DNA from: an uncultured Kiritimatiellota bacterium
GTDB lineage: Bacteria > Verrucomicrobiota > Kiritimatiellia > RFP12 > DVOR01
Assembly: GCA_944389565.1 (NCBI GenBank)
Contig: CALXMV010000006.1
Span: 1 to 64,000, forward strand
DNA length: 64,000 bases
Direction: 5' to 3'
Below are positions 39,730 to 49,400 of the stretch, piece by piece. Positions within the stretch are counted from its first letter, which is position 1, and the number at the start of each line of letters is the position of its first letter. The translations under genes and the position numbers were made by a program. The notes below the pieces were generated by a model that worked only from the letters and a program-made list of their open reading frames with translations, was not told where the DNA came from and made no database searches.

Positions 39730-39738
39730 TGGTAAAAT
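39730..39738 (+). promoter_or_regulatory. Extended -10 promoter upstream of the large unknown gene
   Basis: TGG-TAAAAT, about 66 nt before ATG 39805. A run of seven G (39717-39723) lies in the spacer where a -35 to -10 distance would be set. Confidence 0.5.
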
Positions 39739-39804
39739 GGATGATATGCGGCGCGGGTAGTGTTTGGCCGGCGTGGAAAAATGAGCAGGAAAGGCAGGTA
39801 CGTG

Positions 39805-41823
39805 ATGGGGATGAGTCTCGAGCAACGGCTGAGATGCGTGGGGTTGGACGAGGCGGCGCGCTCCGAGGAGATGCTGGAGCGGCTGATCAGGCAGGTGCTG
39901 GAATGCGGGTACACGTTGGAGGCGTATCGCGGGGCGTACGTGAATGGCGACGTGGGGCCGGTGCAGCTGATCGTCCGGACACGGGAGGAGGAGGGGAAGG
40001 TGAACGTCTTCGGGCTGGACGTCCATCTGCCGGGGAACGCGATGTGGGATCTGCGCGTGCGGATGCGGGGGACCACGAAGGAGCCTTTGGCGTATCCGTG
40101 CCTGGCGCGGAGCGCCTCGGGCGGGGAGGGCGACGTGGAGATGCTGTTGCTGAACGCGGATGTCCTGCCGGATCTGGACGTAGGGCGGCGCTTCCGTGCG
40201 CAGGTGGTCGCCATGGCGCGGCATGTGGCCTATTTCCCGGACGGCGCGGCGTATGAGGCGCATTTCGGCAAGCGGGCCATCCCCGAGGGGAAGATCCGCC
40301 CGGTGGGGCGGCGCGAGCGGCGGGTCGAGGCGGACGCCATCTACGAGCGGCGTTCCGGGTACTCGGCGGTGCGCGGGCGCGTGACGGCGTTGCATACCTT
40401 CGAGTGGCACGAGGAGGACGGCGCCAGCACCCGCATCCATCGGGCGACCGTGGAGACGGATTTCGGCCCGCTGGAGATCGTCCACCCCGAACGTTACGTG
40501 CCCGAGGCGCAACGCGGGGAGATCCGCGTGGGGGCGACGGTCTCGTGCATCTGCGCGATCTCGGGCGACGTGGCCATCGACGCCTACGACTTCGGCGCGG
40601 TGCGCGACGCGGAGCACGGCCTGCGGGCTTTGGCCGACGCGCTCTGCGCGTGCGACGAGCGAAAGGCCCGGCGGCTCCTCGCGCCGGACGCCGAGTATGT
40701 CTCGGACTGGAACGAGAAGACCTTCCATGGGGTCGGGGAGATCCTCGCGCACATCCGCCAGGTGGCCCAAATCGGGCGTTACCATTACGAGGCCGTCCCC
40801 GCGACGGTGACGGCCCTGCGGGGGGAGGGGCGACCGCCGCATGGCGTCGGGAGCCGCTGTATGCGGCTTCACGCGCGGGAGGACGGGACGGCGCTGGGAC
40901 TGCTTTTCGCAGAGTTCGACGAGGCGGGCGCCGTCACGCGCTTCGAGGTCACTTACGACGACCGTTATCTGGTGACCGACGACCCGGAGGACGGGCTCCC
41001 CGCGCTCTTCGGCTTCAGTGCGCCGACGCGGCGGGGGGAGACGGCGGAGGTGCTGCGCGCGTTCGAGGAGAGCGCGTACGCGGCTCTGCGCGAACGTCTC
41101 GCCCGGCTGCGGGAGGCGTTGCCCGCGGGCGTCGATTTCGAGTTCCTCAAGACGGGGCCCGCCGAGCAGGGGGACTTCGCGCACTGCGTCTTCCGCGTCG
41201 GGGCGCGCCGTTGCGCCGTCATCTTCGAGGGGTGGGACGAGGAGGGGCGCCATTGCCATGTCCAGGGATTGTGGCGCACGGGGTTCGCCGAGCAATGCGA
41301 GCGGCTCGCCATGCTCCCGTGCGTCTTCCCGATGCGCGGCCGCCGCGAAAAGGCTGGTGCGCCCCTGGAGATCCGCCCGGCGGGGCCCAAACCCTTCGGC
41401 CTGCTGACCCCCGACCAACGGCCGCTGACCCTCAAGAGACTCCTGGCCGAGACGCCCGGCGACATCCCGCTCACGGACTGGGAGCGCGCGGCCCTCGCCA
41501 TCCGCCACGCGCGGGACTTCCTCGCCCGGACGCAGGGACGGAGGGTCCTCCGCGCCACCGCCATGCCCGGCATCGCGCCGAATCTCTGGTTCCGCGACGC
41601 CTCCGGCGAGATCTGCTGGGTGCGCGTGGTCTTCGCCGAGGACGACGCCGCCGCGGACTGGCACGCCTATCCCCGCCCCGAGCGCCGCGACCCGCGCCTG
41701 CTCGCCCATGACGGCTACTTCCTGCCCATCCGCCCCGAAAACCCCGGCCCCTACCTGCGCGGACGCGATGACGCGCCCGCCATCCGCCCTCCCGCCCTCC
41801 AGCGGGTCTACGTCCATCCCTGA
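39805..41823 (+). CDS. Large soluble protein of unknown function
   Basis: 672 aa, not recognised as a whole. No signal peptide or membrane helix is evident. Residues ~1-130 (LEQRLRCVGLDEAARSEEML onward) look alpha/beta; residues ~180-250 have a strand-rich stretch (RGRVTALHTFEW, GATVSCICAISG); residues ~260-370 resemble an NTF2/SnoaL-type cone (LADALCACDERKARRLLAPD, FHGVGEILAHI). The C-terminal ~270 residues contain another similar-looking unit ending near YVHP. ATG 39805 is preceded by GGAAAGGCAGG; ATGs at 39760, 39781 and 39811 are alternatives. It diverges from the invertase gene and precedes hemB. Confidence 0.65.
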   Translation: MGMSLEQRLRCVGLDEAARSEEMLERLIRQVLECGYTLEAYRGAYVNGDVGPVQLIVRTREEEGKVNVFGLDVHLPGNAMWDLRVRMRGTTKEPLAYPCLARSASGGEGDVEMLLLNADVLPDLDVGRRFRAQVVAMARHVAYFPDGAAYEAHFGKRAIPEGKIRPVGRRERRVEADAIYERRSGYSAVRGRVTALHTFEWHEEDGASTRIHRATVETDFGPLEIVHPERYVPEAQRGEIRVGATVSCICAISGDVAIDAYDFGAVRDAEHGLRALADALCACDERKARRLLAPDAEYVSDWNEKTFHGVGEILAHIRQVAQIGRYHYEAVPATVTALRGEGRPPHGVGSRCMRLHAREDGTALGLLFAEFDEAGAVTRFEVTYDDRYLVTDDPEDGLPALFGFSAPTRRGETAEVLRAFEESAYAALRERLARLREALPAGVDFEFLKTGPAEQGDFAHCVFRVGARRCAVIFEGWDEEGRHCHVQGLWRTGFAEQCERLAMLPCVFPMRGRREKAGAPLEIRPAGPKPFGLLTPDQRPLTLKRLLAETPGDIPLTDWERAALAIRHARDFLARTQGRRVLRATAMPGIAPNLWFRDASGEICWVRVVFAEDDAAADWHAYPRPERRDPRLLAHDGYFLPIRPENPGPYLRGRDDAPAIRPPALQRVYVHP

Positions 41824-41833
41824 TGATCCCACG

Positions 41834-41842
41834 TGCTATAAT
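41834..41842 (+). promoter_or_regulatory. Extended -10 promoter of hemB
   Basis: TGC-TATAAT with a 6-nt spacer (AACGGC) before ATG 41849. Predicts a leaderless mRNA. Confidence 0.75.
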
Positions 41843-41848
41843 AACGGC

Positions 41849-42853
41849 ATGAATGCGTATCCTGATTTGCGGTTGAGGCGGGTGCGGCGGACGCCGGGCA
41901 TCCGCGCGATGTTCGATTTGGAGGTTCCCGGGCCGGCGAAGTGGTGCTGGCCTACCTTCCTGGTGCCGGGGAGCGGCGTCAGGCGCGAGATCCCCTCGAT
42001 GCCGGGGCAGTTCCAATGGTCCGCGGACCGGATCTGCGAGGCGGTGGAGCCAGTGGTGCGCCAAGGCGTGGGCTCGGTGCTCCTCTTCGGGCAGAGCGAC
42101 CTGCCGAAGGACAATGGCGGCTCGGCGGCGTGGGACGACCGCGCCCCCGTGCAGCAGGCCATCCGCTCCCTGAAACGCGCCTTCCCGGGCCTCACCGTGC
42201 TGACGGACGTCTGCCTGTGCGCCTACACGAGCCACGGCCATTGCGCGCCCTTGCGCCCGGACGGCTCGCCGGACAACGACGCGGCGTGCGCGTGCCTGGC
42301 CAAGGTGGCGCTGTCGCACGCGGCGGCAGGCGCGGACGGCGTGGCGCCCTCGGCGATGATGGACGGGCAGATCGCGGCCATCCGCGCCGCCCTCCGCGAG
42401 GAGGGGTTCGAGGAGACGCTCCTGATGGCCTACTCCACGAAGTTCTGCTCGGCGTGCTACGGCCCCTTCCGCGACGCGGAGGGGAGCGCCCCGCGCCCCG
42501 TGCCGGGGATGCCCGCCGACCGCAAGGGCTACCAGGCCTCCTTCGCCAACCCGCGCAACGCGCTCCTGGAATCGGCGCTCGACGAGCAGGAGGGCGCCGA
42601 CCTGCTGATGGTCAAGCCCGCGCTCTTCTACACCGACATGATCGCCGCGGTGAAGGCCCGCACGCTCCTGCCCGTGGCCGCCTACAACGTCAGCGGCGAG
42701 TATTCCATGCTCATCGCCACCGCCCGCGCCGGCTGGGGCGACCTCGGCGACCTCGTGCGCGAGGGGACGCTCGCGCTGACGCGCGCGGGCGCCGACCTCA
42801 TCATCTCCTATTGGGCCTCGCGCTACGAGGAGTTCTTCGGCAAACGCGCGTGA
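41849..42853 (+). CDS. hemB: Delta-aminolevulinic acid dehydratase (porphobilinogen synthase)
   Basis: 334 aa. DVCLCAYTSHGHCAP has the three zinc-binding cysteines of the Zn-dependent class. The Schiff-base lysines are in AYSTKFCSACYGPFRDA and LLMVKPALFYTDM. It condenses two 5-aminolevulinate molecules in tetrapyrrole synthesis. The ATG at 41849 opens 6 nt after a perfect extended -10 box. No other heme gene is adjacent, but heme need is consistent with the ccsA pair at 24.5-25.8 kb. The xer gene starts 10 bp later. Confidence 0.96.
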   Translation: MNAYPDLRLRRVRRTPGIRAMFDLEVPGPAKWCWPTFLVPGSGVRREIPSMPGQFQWSADRICEAVEPVVRQGVGSVLLFGQSDLPKDNGGSAAWDDRAPVQQAIRSLKRAFPGLTVLTDVCLCAYTSHGHCAPLRPDGSPDNDAACACLAKVALSHAAAGADGVAPSAMMDGQIAAIRAALREEGFEETLLMAYSTKFCSACYGPFRDAEGSAPRPVPGMPADRKGYQASFANPRNALLESALDEQEGADLLMVKPALFYTDMIAAVKARTLLPVAAYNVSGEYSMLIATARAGWGDLGDLVREGTLALTRAGADLIISYWASRYEEFFGKRA

Positions 42854-42863
42854 GGCGGACGCG

Positions 42864-43811
42864 ATGCCCCTGCGGCAGGCCATCGAGGACTTCCTGGACG
42901 CGGCGACCTACGCGCGCGGCCTCGCGCCGCTGACGCGCACGGCCTATGCCAACGACCTGGCGGCGCTGCTCGCCTTCGCCCAACGCCGCGGCATCGCCGA
43001 TTGGGCGCGGGTCACGGCCGACGACCTGGCGGCGCACCTCACGGAGCTGCGCGAGCGGCGCGGCTACGCCGACGCGACCCTCGCCCGCCACGCCGCCGCC
43101 ATCCGCTCCTTCTTCGCCTGGCTGCTCGACGACCGGCGCATCCCCGCCTCGCCCCTGGACGCCCTGCCGCCGGCCAAACGCCCAGCAACCCTCCCGCGTG
43201 CCCTCCCGGAGGCGCCGCTGAACGCCCTCATCGAGGCCGTGGACGGCGACGCGCCGCTCGACCTGCGCGACCGCGCGGCGCTGGAATTGCTCTATGGGTG
43301 CGGGCTCCGCTGCTCGGAGCTGATGGGGCTCAACCTGCACGACATCGATTTCGAGGCGCACACCGTGCGCGTGCGCGGCAAGGGGCGGAAAGAGCGGGTG
43401 GTGCCCTTCGGCCCGCCGGCGGAACGCGCCCTGCGGCGTTACCTCGCCTGGCGGGCGGAGTGGATCCGCGCCTACCGGATGGGCGCCTTGGCGGCGGATC
43501 TCGCCGAGCCCAAGGCCCCGCTTCTGCTCACCCCCACGGGGCGACGCCTCCGGCACGCCCACGTGGCGGGCCTGGTGCACGCGCGGATCCATGCCTTCCT
43601 GCCCGAGGGGAGCACGGCAACGCCCCACACGCTCCGCCATGCCTTCGCCACGCACCTGCTCGACCACGGGGCGCCGCTGATGGACATCCGCGACCTGCTA
43701 GGACACGCCTCGGTGACCACCACGCAAATCTACACGCACGTCTCACGGGCGGGGATACGGGCGGCCTTCGACCGTTGCTTCCCGCGCTCCGGGGCGAAGG
43801 GGAAGGCGTGA
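42864..43811 (+). CDS. XerC/XerD-like tyrosine recombinase
   Basis: 315 aa. Residues 1 to ~95 form the SAM-like core-binding domain (LTRTAYANDLAALLAFAQRR). The catalytic domain has Arg in LYGCGLRCSELMGL, Lys in VRGKGRKERVVP, H-x-x-R in TPHTLRHAFATHLL, then LLGHASVTTTQIYTHV with the final His and nucleophile Tyr. Most likely a housekeeping chromosome-dimer resolution enzyme, but a role as a second invertase cannot be excluded. Ten bp after hemB. Confidence 0.92.
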   Translation: MPLRQAIEDFLDAATYARGLAPLTRTAYANDLAALLAFAQRRGIADWARVTADDLAAHLTELRERRGYADATLARHAAAIRSFFAWLLDDRRIPASPLDALPPAKRPATLPRALPEAPLNALIEAVDGDAPLDLRDRAALELLYGCGLRCSELMGLNLHDIDFEAHTVRVRGKGRKERVVPFGPPAERALRRYLAWRAEWIRAYRMGALAADLAEPKAPLLLTPTGRRLRHAHVAGLVHARIHAFLPEGSTATPHTLRHAFATHLLDHGAPLMDIRDLLGHASVTTTQIYTHVSRAGIRAAFDRCFPRSGAKGKA

Positions 43812-43818
43812 GCGCCGG

Positions 43819-44838
43819 TCAGTCCTCGACGGTAAAGGCGTCTTCGTCGATTTTGGCGAGGGCGGGGGGCAGGTCGGGACGGCGGAGCGCGGCGCACTGA
43901 TAGAACGCCAGGCGGCCGATGTGCCGGAGGGTCAAGGGGAGGCGCACCGTCTCCAACGCGGCGCATTCGCGGAAGGCGGCCGTGCCGATCCGCCAGACGC
44001 CCTCGGGGAGGGTCACCTCCCGCAACGCCGCGCACCCCACGAAAGCGCAATCGGGGATCTCGGCCAAGCCCTCGGGGAGGGTCAGGTCGGCCAACGCCTC
44101 GCACCCCCCAAAAGCCGAGTCGCCCAACCGCCAAACCTCGGCGGGCAGACGCACGGCACGGAGCGCCACGCAATCCTCGAAGGCGGCCTCCCCGATGACA
44201 CGCAAAGAGTCGGGCAGGGAGACCTCGCACAGGGCGGAACACCCCGAGAAGGCCTTCACCCCGATGGCGCGTACCCCTTGCGGGAGGTCGATGCGCCGCA
44301 GGGCGACGCATCCGGCGAAACACCCATCGTGAATCTCCGTGAGCCCTGGCGGCAACACCACCCCATCCAAACGTTCGCACCCCGCGAAGGTGTTCGTGCC
44401 CAAAAGGCAAAGCCCTGCGGGGAGGCGCACGGCGCGAAGGCTCACGCACCCACCAAAACACCCTGTCCCCAGGACGTCGGGACGTACGCCCCCAACCGAA
44501 ACCAGGCTCTCCGGCAGGACGATCTCCCGAAGGACCGTGCAGTCCTCGAAGACACTGTTGCCGATCGCCCGCACGCCCTCGGGCACGACGACACGTTCGA
44601 GGCGGTCGCACCCGGAGAAGGCGTTGTCGTCGATACGGGTCACGGGGAGGCCGGCGATGCGCGCGGGGATGATGAGCTCGCCGGCGATGTCCTTGGGGAT
44701 GGCCGTGCCCTCCCAGATGTGCTCGCTGGTGATGGCCACGGTGTCGCCCCCGGGCGACTCCTGGAGCAGGTGGCACCATGGGATGCCGGTGGCCGGATCG
44801 CGCCAGACGCGCACGCACTGTTGCCTGTAAACGCTCAT
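43819..44838 (-). CDS. BspA-type leucine-rich repeat protein (LRR_5), shorter
   Basis: 339 aa. After a head VWRDPATGIPWCHLLQESPG come about ten repeats of the ~23-residue BspA type (IGVKAFSGCSALCEVSLPDS, IGEAAFEDCVALRAVRLPAE, ...). Repeats carry the AFxxCxxLxxVxLPxxLxxIG pattern. No signal peptide or anchor is visible, unusual for this class, which is mostly surface-exposed. Its ATG overlaps the stop of the upstream LRR gene (ATGA). Third gene after the GH2 enzyme. Confidence 0.87.
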   Translation of the reverse strand: MSVYRQQCVRVWRDPATGIPWCHLLQESPGGDTVAITSEHIWEGTAIPKDIAGELIIPARIAGLPVTRIDDNAFSGCDRLERVVVPEGVRAIGNSVFEDCTVLREIVLPESLVSVGGVRPDVLGTGCFGGCVSLRAVRLPAGLCLLGTNTFAGCERLDGVVLPPGLTEIHDGCFAGCVALRRIDLPQGVRAIGVKAFSGCSALCEVSLPDSLRVIGEAAFEDCVALRAVRLPAEVWRLGDSAFGGCEALADLTLPEGLAEIPDCAFVGCAALREVTLPEGVWRIGTAAFRECAALETVRLPLTLRHIGRLAFYQCAALRRPDLPPALAKIDEDAFTVED

Positions 44839-46424
44839 GCCGATGGCTCCCCGATCGTGACCCACACCGAGGCGGAGGCCTCGGCAGACTCGGCGAACAA
44901 CGCCGCGGGAAGCGTCCCGGCCGCCGGGCAATCCTCCTCGAAGGCTCCGGCCCAAACGCGCACGCCGGGCGGGAGGGTCGCATCCCCCAGCGCCTTGCAG
45001 TCGGCGAAGGCATCGCGCCTGACACGCCGCAGCGACCGTGGCAAGACGACCCGCCGCAAGGCCTCGCACCGTTCGAAAGCATAGGGGCCGATCTGCGTGA
45101 CCCCCTCCGGGAGGACGACCTCCTCCAAGCGGAAGCAGTCTTGGAAGGCCCCGCGCAGGATGCCCCGCAACGGATGGCCGTCGAAACGCGCCGGAACCTC
45201 CAACCGTCCCGTGCGCGTCGGGTCGTCGATCGCGGGGAGGACGGCCCATTCTTCCACGAACCCGCCGGCACGAAGCGGCCGCCAGCCGAGCCAGGCCGTG
45301 CCGTCGCCGCCGAGCGTGTACCGCCACGAAATGCCCGTGGCGGGGTCGCGCCACGTCCGCGCGCCCCGCGGGAGGGTCTTCATGAGCGGCGTCGCCTGAA
45401 AGGCCATATGCCCGGCCACGCACCCGGGCGGCAGGTCGAGCGACCCCAACGACGCACACCCCATGAAGGCATAATCGCCCACACGGCGCAGGGCCGCCGG
45501 AAGGGCGACGCGCCGGAGGGAGAGGCAATCGTTGAAGGCGCCATCGCCGATTTCCTCCAAGGTCGCGGGAAGCGCCACCTCCTCCAAGGCACGGCAGTCG
45601 TTGAAAATCCCCGCCGGAAGACGCTTCGCCCCCTCCGCGACGACGGCACGGCGCAACGCCAGGCACTCCCGAAAGAGGCATCGGCAGTCACTCTCCGCGA
45701 CAGCCGCCGGAACGCGCACCTCGGTCAGCGCCGCGCATTCCCAAAACGCGTCGTCGCCCACCCGCCACAATCGCTCGGGCAGGCGGATGGCACGGAGCGA
45801 GACACAGCCCATAAAGGCCGACTCGCCCAGAATCTCCAACGTATCGGGCAGGGAGACCCGTTCCAGCGCGACGCACCGCTCAAAGGCCTGCTCCTCGATA
45901 CGCCGCACGCCGTGCGGGATCTCCACGGCGCGGAGCGCCGCGCAGCCCTGGAAGGCGAGGCGCTCGATCGCGTCGAGGCCGGCGGGAAGGCGGAGGGCCG
46001 ACAGCTTGGCGCAATCGGCGAAGCACCATTCGCCGATGCACCGCACGCCGTCGGGGATGGCGATCGCCTCTAAGGCCTTGCAGTCGTGGAACGCCCAGTC
46101 CTGGAGCACCTCAAGCGTCGCGGGCAAGGAGACCGCGCACAGTGCGGAACACCCCGAGAAGGCCCCCCACCCGATTGCCCGCACGCCCTCGGGCACGGCG
46201 ACGCGCACCAGCGTGACACAATCGAGAAAGGCGCCTTTGGCGATGACCGTCACGGGGTGGCCGGCGACGCGCGCGGGAATCGCCACGTGCCCGGGCGCGG
46301 GGTCGGGGAAGACTGCGCCGTGGATCGCGACGCCGACGCCCCCATCCGGGGTCTGGTCGCGGTAGCGCCACACGATGCCGGTGGCGGGGTCGCGCCATGT
46401 CTCGATTCCAGGTTGCGATTCCAT
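44835..46424 (-). CDS. BspA-type leucine-rich repeat protein, two-module
   Basis: 529 aa. The head TWRDPATGIVWRYRDQTPDG is followed by about twelve LRR_5 repeats; near residue 355 a second head, TWRDPATGISWRYTLGGDG, starts a shorter module with about four repeats. So the protein looks like two heads-plus-repeats units joined, the same unit as in the next gene. No signal peptide. It starts 16 bp after the GH2 gene, so it is very likely co-transcribed with it. Function unknown; the class often mediates adhesion. Confidence 0.87.
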   Translation of the reverse strand: MESQPGIETWRDPATGIVWRYRDQTPDGGVGVAIHGAVFPDPAPGHVAIPARVAGHPVTVIAKGAFLDCVTLVRVAVPEGVRAIGWGAFSGCSALCAVSLPATLEVLQDWAFHDCKALEAIAIPDGVRCIGEWCFADCAKLSALRLPAGLDAIERLAFQGCAALRAVEIPHGVRRIEEQAFERCVALERVSLPDTLEILGESAFMGCVSLRAIRLPERLWRVGDDAFWECAALTEVRVPAAVAESDCRCLFRECLALRRAVVAEGAKRLPAGIFNDCRALEEVALPATLEEIGDGAFNDCLSLRRVALPAALRRVGDYAFMGCASLGSLDLPPGCVAGHMAFQATPLMKTLPRGARTWRDPATGISWRYTLGGDGTAWLGWRPLRAGGFVEEWAVLPAIDDPTRTGRLEVPARFDGHPLRGILRGAFQDCFRLEEVVLPEGVTQIGPYAFERCEALRRVVLPRSLRRVRRDAFADCKALGDATLPPGVRVWAGAFEEDCPAAGTLPAALFAESAEASASVWVTIGEPSA

Positions 46425-46440
46425 GCTTTGCTGTTTTTGG

Positions 46441-49400
46441 TCAGCGGACTTTGAGGGTGAGCTCGCTGAGGGTGGCCCAGATGTGCCCCTTGATGGCGGG
46501 GGCGAGGGCGGTGAGGCGGAGGTAACGGGCCTTGACGGGCGACTTGCAGTCGATGTCGCGCCACGTGCGGTTGCGGGCGTTCCAACCGGTGTCGCCGTCG
46601 AAGACGGTGGTCCAGGTCTTGTTGTCGGCGCTGAGCTCGATCTTGCACTTGCCGATGAGGCCGTTGAGCTCATCGGTGCGCGGGAGCATCCGCACGCCGA
46701 GAATCTCCTGCTCCTCGCCGAGGTCGAGGGTGAAGCCATGGGGGTAGTCGGGGTGGACGTTGCGCCAGTCGGTGTGCCAGTAGGTCTTGGGGTTGCCGTC
46801 GAAGATGTTGGCGACGTTGCCCTCGCCGGGCTCCTCGGAGGAGACGGCGAGGACCTTCCAGGCGGCACGGACGACCTCCTTGGTGAAGGTGCGCGCGAGC
46901 ACGGGGGTGGGCAGGCGGTCGTCGTCGGGGAGGACACGGACCTTGACGGTGCCGCTGTCGAGGCGGAAGGGTTTGTCGTAGGGCTTGTAGGCGCCGTCGT
47001 CAATGGCGACCTCGACCTTGGCGCCGGGGCGCTCGGGGGTGACGGTCACGAGGTTCTTGCCGTCGCGCGTGATGAGGGCGAGGCCGGCGGTGGAGCGGAA
47101 GGGCGAGGGCTTGAAGGGCTTGGAGCCGAAGCGCATGGCGAAGCCGAAGAGGAAGGGTTTGTTGTAGACCAGGTGCTCGGGCCAGGGGCGCGGGCCGCAG
47201 GAGCCGTTGCCGAGGCCGGTCTGGGCGTAGTCCAGGTGCACCCACGTCTTGTCAGGTTCGGGCAGGAGCGAGGGGAGCGTGGCCTTGAAGAGGGTGCGCG
47301 CGTCCCACTGGTTCACGGAGAAGTTGAAGGTCTTGCCCCAGACGGGCGGGAAGAAGCAGACGGAGTCCTCGCCGTCCTCCAGGAAGAGCCAGCGGGCCTC
47401 CTGGCGGTTGCCGTACTCCTGCGTCTCGGGATAGGGCATGAAGAAGTCGGCGACCTTGGCGGAGAAGCGGCCGCGCCAGGTGTGGGACTTGCGGTCGACG
47501 TAGTTCTCGAAGGGGCCGTAGGCGTCGTAATGCACGGTGTCGAGGCCCTTGTTGAGCGCCAGCTCGAAGCCCAGGCGCGGGATGATCTCCTCGGGCGACT
47601 GCGGGTAGAAGGCGCCCTCGCAGGTGACGGTGTTCATCAGCACCGTCCACACGAGCGTGTAGCGGTAGGGCACGTTGCCGCCCTGCGTCTCCATCTCGGA
47701 GACGATCTGGATGGCCTCCTGCTCGCCGTCGATCTTGCGCCACTCCATCGAGAGGCAGCGGTTGCCCTGGTCCATGAGCGAGCGCCAGGTGGCGGAGTCC
47801 TTGATGTAGCGGTCGTTGTTGATACGCGCGCGGTACATCGTGAAGCGCGGCGGCTCGGCGAGGAGCTCCTTGCCGTTGTAGCGCACCTGGGCCAGGACGC
47901 CGTCGCGGAAGGTGAGCGCCGTGCCGGAGACGCCGACGCCGGTGACCTGGAGCGCGCCGTCGGGCGTCTGCGCCACGTTCATCCTGAGCGCGGGGAGCTT
48001 CCCGGCCTTGGGGTGTTTGCGGTGCGCCTCGGCCGAGGGCACGGCGAACCAGGCCACGCAGTCGGTGACGATGGCCTTGGGGTCGGTCCCCTCGGCGGGG
48101 GCGACGAAGACGGGGAAGTCCTCGCCGGGGCGCGTGGCCACGACGAGCGGGATCTCCGCGGAGGCGCCGGGCCTGAGGTCGGGGATCTGCGCGAGGGGCT
48201 TGCCCTGGGCGTTGAAGAGGACGTAGCCGGAGGCCGTCTTGTGGAAGAACTTGCTGGTCACGGTGAGGACGTTCTTGGCGGCGTCCCACGCGAAGCCGAA
48301 GGGCTGCTGGGCGTGCTTGATGGCCCAGAACTGGCCCTTGGGCTTGTGCTCGGCGGTGATGACGCCGTTGTCGCAGAAGTCGCCGAAATTCGGCTTGTCG
48401 CCGAAGAGGCCGCCGAAGGCCAGGGACTTGCCGGTGAAGGGCTCCAGGCGGAACTTCCCGGTCTTCTCGTCCTTCGTGGCGCGGAGCCCTTGGTCGATGA
48501 AGTCCCACACGAAGCCGCCGATCATGCGCGGATACTGCTCGTAGATCTTGATGTACTCATCGAACATCCCGCACGCGTTGCCCATCGAGTGGGCGTATTC
48601 CACGTGGACGTACGGGCGATGGGTGTTGCGCTGGGCCAGCGCGCGGAGCTGGTCATGCGGGCGGTACATGGAGGAATCCATGTCGTTGTGCGGCGAGTTG
48701 TGGGGGAAGTCGCAATAATGCACCAGGCGGCTCGGGTCGTTGCGCTTGAGCCAATCGCCCTGGTCGGCCAGGTTCTTGCCGGGGCCGGTCTCGTTCCCGA
48801 GCGACCACATGATGATGGAGGCGTGGTTCTTGTCGCGCTGGAACATGTTCTGCACGCGGAAGGCGTAGGCCGCGTGCCACGACGGTTTGTCGTTGAGACA
48901 CCACCGCGTGCCGCGGATCTGATGGGCCTCGATGTTCGCCTCGTCCATCACGTAGATGCCCAGCCGGTCGCAGATCTCGTACCACCGCGGGTCGTTGGGG
49001 TAATGCGCCGTGCGCACCGCGTTGAAGTTGCCCTTCTTGAGCCACAGCGCGTCGGCCTCCATCTTCTCCTGCGTCATGTAACGGCCGCGGTCGGGATCCA
49101 TCTCGTGGCGGTTCACGCCCCACAGCTTGGTGGAGACGCCATTGACGAGCAGCTCGCCCTGCTTGCCCACCTCGATCCGGCGGAAGCCGACCTTGAGGGC
49201 GCGCGCGTCGCCGTTGGGCAGCGCCACCGCCACGTCGTAGAGGTTGGGCGTCTCGGCCGTCCAGCGCAGCACCTCGGGCACCGTGCCCGCCGGCAACTCC
49301 AGGCGCGCCTCCTGTCCCGGCGCCAAGGCCGGCACCTGAAGCGTCGCGTCGTAGACCTTGCCGATCTTCACCGAGACGGTCGTCGCGGCGGCGGGCTCGG

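Noticed and set aside
42864-43811. Tyrosine recombinase as an integrase of a mobile island
   Set aside because: It is XerC/D-like in length and motifs, sits in a housekeeping context after hemB, and no att-like direct repeats or phage genes are visible. The tRNA-Leu at 61.3 kb also shows no duplicated 3' end.
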